Positions 17,669 to 26,440 of a DNA stretch of 64,000 nt are shown here, in pieces. The notes beneath the pieces were generated by a model that was not told where the DNA came from, did no database searches, and saw nothing but the letters and a program-made list of their open reading frames with translations. The position numbers and the translations under genes were made by a program. Source of the stretch: JAAZLS01 sp964585925 (GTDB taxonomy: Bacteria; Bacillota; Dethiobacteria; DTU022); contig CAZPFS010000005.1 in the NCBI GenBank assembly GCA_964585925.1, positions 10,105-74,104 on the forward strand, written 5' to 3'. Position 1 is the first letter of the stretch. The number at the start of each line of letters is the position of its first letter.

Positions 17669-18283
17669 GTGATTTTTGGATCCCTCATTGTGGGGATACT
17701 TAACACCAATTGTTATCTGCTGGGTTGTTCTCAAACCGGACAGGCAGTGGTCGTAGATCCGGGTTTTGAAGGGGAAAAGATCATCAGGGAGATCCGCCGT
17801 CTGGAGCTCCAAGTGAAATATATTGTCAATACCCACGGGCACATTGATCATATTTCTGCCAATTCAAAGCTTAAAGAGGCCACGGGGGGATTGATATGTT
17901 TGCATGAAAGGGATTTGCCATTATATCTAAATCCGTCATTCGGGATTTCGGTGGCGGCGGAAAAACAGCCGGATCCGGATCGGCTGGTGGCGGAAGGGGA
18001 CCGGATTGTATTTGGCCAGGCAGAGCTGGAGGTGTTGGAAACACCGGGGCATACTGAGGGGGGAATTTCCCTGCTGGGCTCCGGATTGGTGTTTACCGGG
18101 GATACTCTGTTCGCAGGATCTGTTGGTCGCACCGATTTGCCGGGAGGCAACTGGGAACAACTGTTGCAGAGCATTCGCCGCAAATTGATGGTATTACCTG
18201 AACAGACCAGGGTTTACCCGGGGCATGGCCCCGATTCCACCATCATCCGGGAAAAAAAGGCTAATCCTTTTTTAAAAGAGTGA
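17669..18283 (+). CDS. Metallo-beta-lactamase fold hydrolase (glyoxalase II-like)
   Basis: A 204-residue hydrolase with the HxHxDH metal motif THGHIDH, a third His in PGHTEG and an Asp in VFTGDTLFAGSVGRTD. That set fits the glyoxalase-II-like group of small thioester hydrolases. The closing YPGHGPDSTIIREKKANPF is typical too. GTG 17669 is chosen because GGAGG lies 7 bases upstream and the family starts at that point; GTG 17651 or ATG 17654 would add a non-conserved tail overlapping htrA. Substrate unknown. Confidence 0.85.
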   Translation: MIFGSLIVGILNTNCYLLGCSQTGQAVVVDPGFEGEKIIREIRRLELQVKYIVNTHGHIDHISANSKLKEATGGLICLHERDLPLYLNPSFGISVAAEKQPDPDRLVAEGDRIVFGQAELEVLETPGHTEGGISLLGSGLVFTGDTLFAGSVGRTDLPGGNWEQLLQSIRRKLMVLPEQTRVYPGHGPDSTIIREKKANPFLKE

Positions 18284-18374
18284 AAAAAGATCCGGCTGGG
18301 GCGAGAATGTATAAACTATCATTCCACGACCGGGCTGGTAAACTGTTGCCGGGCTTGCTGCCGGCAGCCACCGC

Positions 18375-20384
18375 TTACTGCTGGTAATGAGATCGTCCGG
18401 TCAGCCAGGGCCATCTATAATCTGGAAGACAATGAGGGCAGTTTAAAAAATTGCATTCTTCCACGGGGGCGGTACCGGCTACAAAATATTCTTGTTTGCC
18501 GGGCCCGTTGCATTCGGAACTCTGTAGAAGACCGCTGTCGAGGCAAAGGGTTTTCTGGATTACCCCCGGAGGAACCGGGAAATCCCGGGGAGGGATTCCC
18601 GCCAGGGCTGTTTCCATGAATTCTGCCCACAAGGGAGCCGCCAGCTCCCCACCGGTGGTGCCCAGAGGCAATTCAAAATCGTCGCCGATATAGAGACCGG
18701 CCAATAGATCCGGGGTATAGCCGATCATGTGCGCATTTATACCGGCTTGAGAAGTGCCTGACTTTCCAGCGGCGGGACGCTGTAAAATATGGCCGGCGCT
18801 GGAGGCGGTTCCTCCTTCCGCCAGCACACCGGTCAGCATGTCGGTAAGTACAAAAGCGACATTTTCATCCAGGACCTTGCTGCGGTGGGGATGATTTTCC
18901 AGCAGCACATTTCCCCGGGAATCTAGTATTTTTCGAATAGCTATCGGCTCCACTCTCATGCCGCCGTTGGTAAAGGGGGCAAAGGCGGCGGTCAGCTCCA
19001 GCAAGGTAACTTCCGCCGTTCCTAGCGGCAAAGAATAATAGCTGTTTACCGGGCTGTGGATACCCAGACGGGAGGCAATCTCTACTGTTTTCTCCGGTCC
19101 GATATCAATGAAGGCCTTTATGGCTGCTATATTGCATGATCTGGCTATGGCCTCCCGGATTGTAAGCTCGCGGTAATGAAAACCGCCCCCATAATCAGCA
19201 GGTTCATAGGACCCACCGGAGGAAGGCTCGGGCAAAGAAATCGGTTCACAGAGATAAGTGGTAGCAGCTGTTTTCCCCTGTTCAAGAGCTGCTGCATATA
19301 CAAAGGGTTTAAAAGCCGAACCGGGTGAACGCAGTGAGAATACCCGGTTTAACTGGGTTTCTGAAAAATCACGGCCTCCCACCAGCGCTTTAATGTAGCC
19401 GTTCTCCGGATCAATGGCTACCAATGCCGCCTGCGGCTGGCGGCAGCCCTGCTGATCAATTCTGAGCTGGGGAATGCCGGCAATAGCCTGTTCGGCCGCC
19501 TGCTGCATGGTTGGGTCCAAGGTGGTGTAAATTTCCAGACCCCTGCTGCAGATATCGTTAACCTTGCCGTCAAAAAGCCGTGCCAGTTCCACATTTATAA
19601 TATAATCCACAAAATAGGCGGATCGTTCCTGCAACTCAGGTTTATGGAAGGTCAATACTTCATCCAGGGCAGCCTGTTTTTCCTGTTCGGTTATAAACCC
19701 TTCCTGGACCATGGCTTGCAGGACGCTTTTTTGACGGTTTGTCGCCGCTTCGGGGTTGATCAGCGGTGAGTAGTAGGAAGGGCCTTTGGGCAGGCCGGCC
19801 AGAAGGGCGGCTTCCGCCAGGGAAAGATCGGCCGCACTTTTGGCCAAATAACACCTGGCAGCAGCTTCGATTCCGTAGGCCGAATGACCATAATAAATAG
19901 TGTTGAGGTAGCGCTCCAAAATTTCATCCTTGTGGTAACAGTGCTCCAGTCGAACGGTGTAGGCGGCCTCTTTGATTTTTCTGATCAACGTTCGTTCATT
20001 GGTTAGATATAAATTTTTTGCCAATTGTTGGGTGATGGTGCTCCCCCCTTGAGAAAAGCGCCTCTGCTTTAAATCATTCAGTAAGGCTCTTCCGAACCCG
20101 GAGAGGTCAAAACCCCTATGCCTGTAAAACCGGCGGTCCTCTATGGCCAGGGTAGCTTGGATTACTTGCGCGGGAATTTCCTCCAGGGGTATTTCCAGAC
20201 GATTTTCAATGTACCGCACGGCCAAAAGCTCATCTTGACCGTCATAGATTCGGGTGGTTAGCGGAACCTGTATCTGCTCCATCCCGCCGGAAGTAACCAG
20301 GGTGTATACAAAAAAACTAAAACTTAAAGACAGCGCGATCAGCCCTGCAACGACCAGCATCAGCAATATTTTGATCAGCTTCAT
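18375..20384 (-). CDS. Class A penicillin-binding protein (PBP1A family)
   Basis: A 669-residue bifunctional peptidoglycan synthase. An N-terminal membrane anchor (about residues 5-30) leads to a GT51 glycosyltransferase with catalytic Glu82 in EDRRFYRHRG and GGSTITQQLAKNLYL. The transpeptidase has the SxxK nucleophile Ser356-Lys359 (SPGSAFKPF), SxN at 416-418 and KSGT at 541. The C-terminal tail holds five cysteines. The start ATG at 20384 (minus) follows GGGAG at 8 bases; GTG 20393 is less likely. It runs opposite to its neighbours and ends near the convergent hydrolase gene. Confidence 0.93.
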   Translation of the reverse strand: MKLIKILLMLVVAGLIALSLSFSFFVYTLVTSGGMEQIQVPLTTRIYDGQDELLAVRYIENRLEIPLEEIPAQVIQATLAIEDRRFYRHRGFDLSGFGRALLNDLKQRRFSQGGSTITQQLAKNLYLTNERTLIRKIKEAAYTVRLEHCYHKDEILERYLNTIYYGHSAYGIEAAARCYLAKSAADLSLAEAALLAGLPKGPSYYSPLINPEAATNRQKSVLQAMVQEGFITEQEKQAALDEVLTFHKPELQERSAYFVDYIINVELARLFDGKVNDICSRGLEIYTTLDPTMQQAAEQAIAGIPQLRIDQQGCRQPQAALVAIDPENGYIKALVGGRDFSETQLNRVFSLRSPGSAFKPFVYAAALEQGKTAATTYLCEPISLPEPSSGGSYEPADYGGGFHYRELTIREAIARSCNIAAIKAFIDIGPEKTVEIASRLGIHSPVNSYYSLPLGTAEVTLLELTAAFAPFTNGGMRVEPIAIRKILDSRGNVLLENHPHRSKVLDENVAFVLTDMLTGVLAEGGTASSAGHILQRPAAGKSGTSQAGINAHMIGYTPDLLAGLYIGDDFELPLGTTGGELAAPLWAEFMETALAGIPPRDFPVPPGVIQKTLCLDSGLLQSSECNGPGKQEYFVAGTAPVEECNFLNCPHCLPDYRWPWLTGRSHYQQ

Positions 20385-20558
20385 AAAGAGCACTCCCGGC
20401 CTGGCAAGATAAAGGCTATAAATAGTTATTATGGCTCATAACTGGGGAAATAATAAGCAGAGGAAATATTTTATTGACCAGAAGCAGGGATTATCGGTTT
20501 TGAAGAGAATTTTTTACCAAAGGGGTTAATGAAATTCGTAATTCATCAAGCTTCCGTT

Positions 20559-20610
20559 TGGTTTGCCTTACCTCATTCCCCGTTTAAGGCAATGTACAGT
20601 TAGCAAACCA
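20559..20610 (+). promoter_or_regulatory. Two mutually exclusive hairpins in the fsa leader
   Basis: TTGCCTTA (20563-20570) can pair with TAAGGCAA (20585-20592). TGGTTTGC (20559-20566) can instead pair with GCAAACCA (20603-20610). Each stem is a perfect 8 bp and they share bases 20563-20566, so only one can form. The pair ends 29 bases before the transaldolase start. Such competition is seen in attenuators and riboswitches; no ligand is known. Confidence 0.4.
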
Positions 20611-20638
20611 CAAACAACCATCGCAAGGAGGTTATTAA

Positions 20639-21295
20639 TTGCAATTATTTTTGGATACAGCCAATGTTGACGAGATCAGGCAGGCTGTACAGTGGGGAGT
20701 GATCGCGGGGGTAACTACCAATCCTTCCCTGGCTTCCAAAGAAAAAGAAAGTTTTATGGATATCCTGCCGAAAATTTGCAAGATGGTCAAGGGTCCGGTT
20801 AGCGCCGAAGTAATATCCGGGGAGTGGCAGGATATGGTGGAGGAGGCCCGGCTGCTGGCGGCGGTAGCCGAAAATGTGGTGGTAAAGATCCCGGTTACCT
20901 GGAATGGACTGCGGGCGGTAAAGATCCTTGCCGGGGAGGGGATAAAGACCAATGTCACGCTGGTGTTCACCGTTAATCAGGCGTTGTTGGCTGCCCGGGC
21001 CGGGGCGTCTTATGTAAGTCCCTTTTTGGGGCGGTTGGATGATATTGGCGAAAGCGGCATTTCCCTGCTCAGGGATATGGCGGCCCTGTTTGAACGGCAC
21101 CGGATTGACACCCGGATTATTGCCGCCAGCATCCGCCATACTGAACATGTCACCCAGGCGGCGTTGGCCGGCGCACCGGTAGCCACGATTCCCTACCAGG
21201 TCCTCTGCCAAATGGTGATCCACCCCTTGACGGATCGGGGGTTGGAAAAATTCATGGCTGACTGGCAAAAGTCATCGGTAAATGTAAACCGTTAA
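20639..21295 (+). CDS. fsa: Short transaldolase / fructose-6-phosphate aldolase family
   Basis: A 218-residue TIM-barrel aldolase of the TalC/FSA group. It opens QLFLDTANVDEIRQAV and GVTTNPSLASKE. The Schiff-base Lys is in VVKIPVTWNG (about residue 84), and SPFLGRLDDIG follows. It acts in non-oxidative sugar-phosphate rearrangement; transaldolase and F6P-aldolase activities are hard to separate from sequence. The start is TTG 20639 behind AAGGAGG. In B. subtilis the homologue ywjH also lies upstream of rho. Confidence 0.92.
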   Translation: MQLFLDTANVDEIRQAVQWGVIAGVTTNPSLASKEKESFMDILPKICKMVKGPVSAEVISGEWQDMVEEARLLAAVAENVVVKIPVTWNGLRAVKILAGEGIKTNVTLVFTVNQALLAARAGASYVSPFLGRLDDIGESGISLLRDMAALFERHRIDTRIIAASIRHTEHVTQAALAGAPVATIPYQVLCQMVIHPLTDRGLEKFMADWQKSSVNVNR

Positions 21296-21586
21296 ATGCT
21301 CTCCCAGGCAAAAAATTGGAATAAATCTGTCCTGAACCGAACATAATTATCTATATGGAATCCTGTGCAGTGGTAAGACAATTGCCCCAGTTGGAAAACA
21401 CCACAATAGGTTTTTATTAGTTTATATTCACCGGCTGCATAAACTCAATCAGGATACCCCTTGTATACATCCCGGTTTTTTGGAAAATGAGGCCATTGAC
21501 CAAGAAAAAATACGTAAAGTGCATGAATATTGTTTCTCCCGGTACGGCTACATTGCCGCTAAACACAGAAGGTGGTGAAATTGTAA
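21296..21586. other. Intergenic region before rho
   Basis: No supported gene. One frame (about 21341-21574) is open for some 78 codons ending in a basic YGYIAAKHRRW-like tail, but it has no in-frame ATG or GTG/TTG start near its beginning and no ribosome site. It may be a decayed gene or chance. Long rho leaders are common in Firmicutes and can serve autoregulation. Confidence 0.3.
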
Positions 21587-22831
21587 TTGGAAGTTGATCA
21601 AATAAAGGAGATGAATTTGAGCCAGTTGCAGCAACTGGCCAGGGAGCAGGGAATCAAGGCTTATTATACCATGCGCAAACCGGCGCTGGTGGATACGTTG
21701 ACCAAAATGTTTGCTGCCGACAAGGAACAAGCCACTGCCTCCGGTATTCTGGAGATCATGAATGAGGGGTTTGGTTTTCTGAGGAGACAGCACTATTATT
21801 ACTCTGATGATGATATTTACATCTCTGCCTCCCAGATCCGCCGGTTTAATCTTCGAAATGGTGATCTGGTAAGTGGTGTTATCCGCCCCCCCAAGGATAA
21901 TGAGCGCTACAATGCCCTGTTGCAGGTAGAGGAAATTAACGGGAAAGATCCGGAATCATTTGCCAACAGAAGCAATTTTACTTCTTTAATACCGGTTCAC
22001 CCCCGTCAGCAGCTGCAGATGGAAACCGCGCCTCACATCCTGTCTACGAGAGTTATCGATCTGTTGATGCCGATTGGCAAAGGCCAGCGGGGACTGATTG
22101 TGTCCCCTCCCAAGGCCGGCAAGACAGTGCTGCTCAAGCAGATTGCCAACAGTATATCCACCAACCACCCGGAAGTAAAACTGATTATTTTACTGATTGA
22201 CGAACGCCCGGAAGAGGTTACAGATATGGAGCGCAGCGTCAATGCGGATGTGGTCAGTTCTACATTTGATCAAAGACCGGAAAACCATATCCATATCGCC
22301 GAACTGGTTCTGGATCGGGCACAGCGGCTGGTGGAAATGGGTGGAGATGTAGCAATTTTACTGGACAGCATTACCCGCCTGGCCCGGGCCTACAACCTGG
22401 TTATACCGCCCAGCGGGCGCACCCTGTCCGGAGGGATTGATCCGGCGGCATTTTATAAACCGAAACGTTTCTTTGGAGCAGCCCGAAATATTGACCAAGG
22501 AGGAAGCCTGACAATTATGGCCACAGCTTTGGTTGATACCGGCAGCCGGATGGATGACGTGATCTATGAAGAATTCAAAGGCACCGGGAACATGGAGCTG
22601 CATTTGGATCGGCGGATAGCCGACCGCCGTGTTTTTCCGGCCATCGACATTTTACGTTCGGGCACCCGCCGGGAAGAGCTGCTGTTGGATGAACATAAGT
22701 TGGAGCTGATGTGGGCTTTACGCAGGGCCATGGGGAATACTTCCAGCGCGGAATTTTTGGAAATTATCCTCAACAAATTACGCCAAACAGAAAGCAATGA
22801 GGAGTTTTTAGGCAGTATGCATAATCTTTAA
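21587..22831 (+). CDS. rho: Transcription termination factor Rho
   Basis: A 414-residue hexameric RNA helicase that ends transcription. The N-terminal domain (MNLSQLQQLAREQGI) is followed by a cold-shock-like RNA-binding fold (EGFGFLRRQHYYYSDDDIYIS). The ATPase core has P-loop SPPKAGKT (about residue 172), Walker B VAILLDSITRLARAYN, and Q-loop/R-loop segments PSGRTLSGG and GGSLTIMATAL. No large insertion domain is present. TTG 21587 follows AAGGTGGTGA. Confidence 0.97.
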   Translation: MEVDQIKEMNLSQLQQLAREQGIKAYYTMRKPALVDTLTKMFAADKEQATASGILEIMNEGFGFLRRQHYYYSDDDIYISASQIRRFNLRNGDLVSGVIRPPKDNERYNALLQVEEINGKDPESFANRSNFTSLIPVHPRQQLQMETAPHILSTRVIDLLMPIGKGQRGLIVSPPKAGKTVLLKQIANSISTNHPEVKLIILLIDERPEEVTDMERSVNADVVSSTFDQRPENHIHIAELVLDRAQRLVEMGGDVAILLDSITRLARAYNLVIPPSGRTLSGGIDPAAFYKPKRFFGAARNIDQGGSLTIMATALVDTGSRMDDVIYEEFKGTGNMELHLDRRIADRRVFPAIDILRSGTRREELLLDEHKLELMWALRRAMGNTSSAEFLEIILNKLRQTESNEEFLGSMHNL

Positions 22832-22914
22832 GCAACCGCATGGAACGGCTACAGGTATATTTTACAACCTGAACTCGCAGAATAATCTTAAATTGTGCGA
22901 AGGAGAAGATAGCC

Positions 22915-23763
22915 GTGTCCAAAAAGCTCAAGGCAGCGGTAGTAGTATTGGCGTTATTGTTGGCAGCCACCGGTTTTTCTTGGCCGGCAATGGCCGGGGG
23001 ACGGGAACAGTATCTATCTCCCCTGTATATCGCTCAGCTTCAACAATTCGCGGAACAGGCTGCTTTCAAAGAGATGGATCTGCTGGATTATACGGTGCAA
23101 AAAGGGGACAACCTTACGGCCATTGCCGGGCGTTTTGGAACCGAAGCGGAAGCCCTGGCCGGTTTAAACGATATTGCCAACCCGCATCTTATTTATGCCG
23201 GCCAGACTATTAAGATATTGATCGGCGAGGGAGCTGTTCACCGGGTAGAATCCGGAGAAACCCTGGACAGCATAGCCCGGCTGTACGGAGTAGACCCGGG
23301 ATCCATTATTCCTGTAAATCATGGGGGTAGCGGAACCTTGCTTCAGCGGGGCGAAAGGGTGATTATTCCCGGTGCCGGCAATATAGCGGATATAGTGAGC
23401 CTGGGGTGGCCTGTTAGCGGTGGACGCATCAGTTCGGGTTTTGGCCGGCGGGGAGATGGCTTCCACTATGGGATTGATCTGGCCGTGCCGCTGGGTCATC
23501 CGGTTTACGCCGCCGGTGGGGGAATAGTATCTTTTTCGGGATACCAGGGAAGTTACGGTTTAATGGTAGAGGTGGATCACGGCGGCGGCTGGCAAACCCG
23601 TTATGCACATGCCGGTAAAATTTTTGTTTCTACCGGACAGAAAGTTGCCGCAGGTCAGTTGTTGGGAGAGGTCGGCTTGACCGGTAACACGACCGGATCT
23701 CACCTTCACTTCGAGGTGGTTCACTATGGATTGAGGATAGATCCGCTGCGGATTCTTCCATAA
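22915..23763 (+). CDS. Secreted LysM-M23 peptidoglycan endopeptidase
   Basis: A 282-residue exported protein. A signal peptide covers about residues 1-27 (hydrophobic run, AMA-GG cleavage site). Two LysM domains follow: YTVQKGDNLTAIAGRFG near 60-105 and HRVESGETLDSIARLYG near 110-152. The C-terminal M23 domain has the metal ligands in HYGIDLAV and HLHFEVV and the third His in RYAHAG. It probably cuts peptidoglycan crosslinks at the wall. GTG 22915 follows AAGGAGAAG. A homologous pattern occurs in the membrane M23 protein at 8194, but without LysM. Confidence 0.9.
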   Translation: MSKKLKAAVVVLALLLAATGFSWPAMAGGREQYLSPLYIAQLQQFAEQAAFKEMDLLDYTVQKGDNLTAIAGRFGTEAEALAGLNDIANPHLIYAGQTIKILIGEGAVHRVESGETLDSIARLYGVDPGSIIPVNHGGSGTLLQRGERVIIPGAGNIADIVSLGWPVSGGRISSGFGRRGDGFHYGIDLAVPLGHPVYAAGGGIVSFSGYQGSYGLMVEVDHGGGWQTRYAHAGKIFVSTGQKVAAGQLLGEVGLTGNTTGSHLHFEVVHYGLRIDPLRILP

Positions 23764-23955
23764 TTTTAGATGGACCAACATAGGGGGAACTATCTTTGTT
23801 CAGGGCAGGGCGGGCCAACAACCAACGAAAACCAGTTCTTTTGGGGTCAGCGGAAGAATTAATCATGACTCGCCTGAATTTTACAACTACAACAGTAATT
23901 TCTATAAATATCGGAAGCCGGAGATCGGCTTAAAACCCTGTTTTGAGGGATACCC

Positions 23956-24084
23956 ATGAATATTTTGGTATTTTCCAAAGGGTATTGGGAAGAAATTATA
24001 TGGGGCATGACGTTAAACCCGGGATATATTGAACTAGCCGGAAGAAGAATCCGGGATCGTATCGAGCAGGCCATTAATACCTGA
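23956..24084 (+). CDS. Possible 42-residue protein, unknown
   Basis: A short frame from ATG 23956 to TGA 24084 with GAGGGA nine bases upstream. The sequence (NILVFSKGYWEEII, IELAGRRIRDRIEQAI) has protein-like composition and a probable C-terminal amphipathic helix. I recognise no family. It lies alone between the LysM/M23 gene and the rpmE promoter. The rest of 23764-24121 shows nothing else. Confidence 0.35.
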   Translation: MNILVFSKGYWEEIIWGMTLNPGYIELAGRRIRDRIEQAINT

Positions 24085-24121
24085 AAGCGGTCCGGTTGAA
24101 ATTTGGGGGAAATTACTTTTC

Positions 24122-24150
24122 TTGCAGACTGGCCCGAAATATGATATTAT
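24122..24150 (+). promoter_or_regulatory. Promoter of rpmE
   Basis: TTGCAG (24122-24127), 17-base spacer, TATTAT (24145-24150): a good sigma-A promoter. The start would fall near 24157, about 30 bases before the rpmE ATG and just before its AUGGAGGU ribosome site. Confidence 0.65.
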
Positions 24151-24187
24151 TTTTTACTGTGAAGAATTACATGGAGGTTTCAAAGAT

Positions 24188-24385
24188 ATGAAAGATAAAA
24201 TTCATCCTCCTTATTTTCGCACCACTGTTACTTGTGCCTGTGGCGAAACTTTTGAAACAGGTTCCACCAAGGAGAATTTAAGGGTGGAGATCTGTTCCCG
24301 GTGCCATCCTTTCTTTACCGGCAAACAGAAATTTGTGGACACCGGGGGCCGGGTGGAACGCTTCAAGAAGAAATACGGTTTATAG
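24188..24385 (+). CDS. rpmE: 50S ribosomal protein L31, zinc-binding form
   Basis: A 65-residue protein with CACGE and CSRCHPF, the Cys ligands of the zinc-containing (C+) L31. It keeps the family ending FTGKQKFVDTGGRVERFKKKYG. L31 bridges the ribosomal subunits. ATG 24188 follows ATGGAGG; upstream codons of the same frame are not homologous. It has its own promoter and is followed by an intrinsic terminator, so it forms a single-gene unit. Confidence 0.95.
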   Translation: MKDKIHPPYFRTTVTCACGETFETGSTKENLRVEICSRCHPFFTGKQKFVDTGGRVERFKKKYGL

Positions 24386-24395
24386 GAGTAGGGGT

Positions 24396-24424
24396 AAAAA
24401 GCAGAGCTTTTTGCTCTGCTTTTT
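24396..24424 (+). terminator. Intrinsic terminator after rpmE
   Basis: AAAAAGCAGAGC, a TTTTT loop and GCTCTGC followed by five T form a strong stem with a U-tract. It begins 10 bases after the rpmE stop and ends before the DUF1385 gene. Confidence 0.85.
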
Positions 24425-24455
24425 AATATCGGCTACAAGGAGCCTGGTGAGATCC

Positions 24456-25385
24456 ATGTCCAAGCCTCAATGGGTAGGCGGTGCGGCGGTAGTGGAAGGG
24501 GTTATGATGCGTCACCGGGATGTGATGGCCATTGCCTTCCGGCGCGGCGACAACACAATCGGGCTATACAGGGAAAAATTTGTTCCCTTTACCGAACGTT
24601 TTACACCGCTCAAGTGGCCCGTTTTGCGGGGGATGGCCGTGTTTCTGGAATCTCTGATTACGAGCATGCGGGCGCTCAATATCTCTGCCGCTCAGGTTCT
24701 GGAAGATGAAGGGGAAGAGCTTACGGGATGGCAAACGGTCCTGGTGCTTATTCTGGGCCTGGGCCTGGGCCTGGGTTTGTTCTTTGTATTGCCCACCCTG
24801 CTGGTCCGGTTCCTGCCCTTTAAATCCGGAATCGGGCTGAATCTGGCGGAGGGTTTTACCAGGCTGGCCATATTTCTGGCTTATTTGGCCCTGATTGCCC
24901 GCTGGGGCGATATACAGCGGTTCCTGCAATATCACGGGGCGGAGCACAAGACAATTCATTGTTTTGAAAGCAAAGCATCGCTGGAACCCGCTTGCGCCCG
25001 CAAATTTTCCACCCGCCATCCCCGCTGTGGGACCAGTTTGATCCTGACGGTGATGGTGGTCAGCATAGTTCTCTTTTCATTTTTTGGGTGGCCCTCGCCG
25101 CTGCAGCGGATTATAATTCGCCTGGGTCTGCTTCCCCTGGTGGCCGGGCTTTCCTACGAGATTACCCGGCTGACCGCGCGCAGGGGATGGTTTATCTCCA
25201 AATTGTTGGGAACCCCGGGGCTGTGGCTGCAGGCACTGACTACCCGGGAGCCCGATGACGGCCAGTTGGAAGTGGCGATCAGCGCTTTGCAGGCGGTAAT
25301 GGAGCCACTGACGGTCACCGAAACTAGTGGATACAAGGTGAATGCAGATGCTGGAAAAGCTGGAAGCCCAGGAGAATCGTTTTAA
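24456..25385 (+). CDS. DUF1385 family membrane protein (YqhQ-like)
   Basis: A 309-residue protein beginning SKPQWVGGAAVVEGVMMR, the hallmark of DUF1385. A membrane stretch with helices near residues 92-120 and 133-150 is followed by QYHGAEHKTIHCFE, the family's central His/Glu-rich motif, and KFSTRHPRCGTSL. More helices follow. Function is unknown in the family, although the conserved HGAEHK suggests a metal or catalytic site. ATG 24456 follows GGTGA; AAGGAG further upstream is also possible. It commonly lies between rpmE and prfA in Clostridia. It overlaps prfA by 38 bases. Confidence 0.85.
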   Translation: MSKPQWVGGAAVVEGVMMRHRDVMAIAFRRGDNTIGLYREKFVPFTERFTPLKWPVLRGMAVFLESLITSMRALNISAAQVLEDEGEELTGWQTVLVLILGLGLGLGLFFVLPTLLVRFLPFKSGIGLNLAEGFTRLAIFLAYLALIARWGDIQRFLQYHGAEHKTIHCFESKASLEPACARKFSTRHPRCGTSLILTVMVVSIVLFSFFGWPSPLQRIIIRLGLLPLVAGLSYEITRLTARRGWFISKLLGTPGLWLQALTTREPDDGQLEVAISALQAVMEPLTVTETSGYKVNADAGKAGSPGESF

Positions 25386-26418
25386 AGAGCTGGAGCAACT
25401 GTTGAGTGATCCCCGGATCATCGAGCAGCGGGAACTCTGGCAAAACTATTCCCGGGAGCTGGCCTCCCTGATGGAGCCGGTGGATCTGTACAGGAAATAC
25501 AAGCTGCTTTCACGGGAGCTGCATGATTGCCGGCAGATGATCACGGAATCCGATGATCCCGAAATGACCGTTTTTTTGGAGCAGGAGCTCAGGGATTTGA
25601 CCGGCCGGCAGGAGAGATTGACTGAAAAGATCACCGAATCGCTTATCCCCGAGGATCCCAGCGACCGTAAAAGCGTATTTATGGAAATTCGGGCCGGCAC
25701 AGGGGGAGAAGAAGCGGCGCTTTTTGCCGCGGATCTGCTTCGGATGTATACCCGGTTTGCCGAGCAAAAGGGATGGAAAATGGAACTGGTAGAAGCCCAT
25801 CCTACGGATATTGGCGGGTTCAAGGAGGTGGTGGTGGGGGTGGAGGGGAAAGGTGTTTACGGCCACCTAAAATATGAGAGCGGCGTGCACCGCGTGCAGC
25901 GGGTCCCCACTACCGAATCAAGCGGCCGCATTCATACCTCAGCGGCCACGGTGGCGGTGTTGCCGGAGGCGGAGGAAGTAGAAGTGGACATAAACCCTCA
26001 GGATTTAAGGATTGATGTCTTCTGTTCAACCGGCCCCGGAGGGCAGAGTGTCAATACCACCCAATCGGCGGTACGGGTAACCCATATTCCCACCGGGATA
26101 GTGGTCAGTTGTCAGGACGAAAAATCCCAGCACAAAAACAAAGACAAGGCTCTGCGGGTATTGCGGAGCCGGTTGCTCGATAAATTTGTTTCTGATCAGG
26201 AGGCCGAGCTGGCTCAGACCCGCCGGCAGATGGTAGGCAGCGGTGACCGCAGCGAACGTATCCGCACCTACAATTACCCCCAGAACCGGGTGACCGATCA
26301 TCGGATCGGCCTGACCTTGCACAAACTTGATCTGGTGCTGGAGGGGGATCTGGATGAGGTCATACGCGAGCTGGCAGCGGCTGAAAGAGATCAGCAGTTG
26401 CAAACCGCCGGAAATTAA
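25348..26418 (+). CDS. prfA: Peptide chain release factor 1
   Basis: A 356-residue RF1 that ends translation at UAA and UAG. The catalytic GGQ lies at about residues 231-233 (TGPGGQSVNTTQSAVR). A PxT anticodon-like motif occurs in VPTTESSGR. The N-terminal helical domain is normal. ATG 25348 is favoured because AAGGTG is 7 bases upstream; ATG 25342 leaves no room. It starts inside the 3' end of the DUF1385 gene and is followed by prmC, its usual partner. Confidence 0.97.
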   Translation: MLEKLEAQENRFKELEQLLSDPRIIEQRELWQNYSRELASLMEPVDLYRKYKLLSRELHDCRQMITESDDPEMTVFLEQELRDLTGRQERLTEKITESLIPEDPSDRKSVFMEIRAGTGGEEAALFAADLLRMYTRFAEQKGWKMELVEAHPTDIGGFKEVVVGVEGKGVYGHLKYESGVHRVQRVPTTESSGRIHTSAATVAVLPEAEEVEVDINPQDLRIDVFCSTGPGGQSVNTTQSAVRVTHIPTGIVVSCQDEKSQHKNKDKALRVLRSRLLDKFVSDQEAELAQTRRQMVGSGDRSERIRTYNYPQNRVTDHRIGLTLHKLDLVLEGDLDEVIRELAAAERDQQLQTAGN

Positions 26419-26440
26419 CCCTGGATCGGGGAGTAACTTC

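Noticed and set aside
18330..18370. GC-rich inverted repeat between the convergent hydrolase and penicillin-binding protein genes
   Set aside because: Stem of only five pairs and no T-run on either strand, so not called a terminator.
21341..21574. Open frame of about 78 codons before rho with protein-like composition
   Set aside because: No ATG, GTG or TTG near its beginning and no ribosome site; the first in-frame TTG leaves only about 36 codons. It may be decayed or chance.
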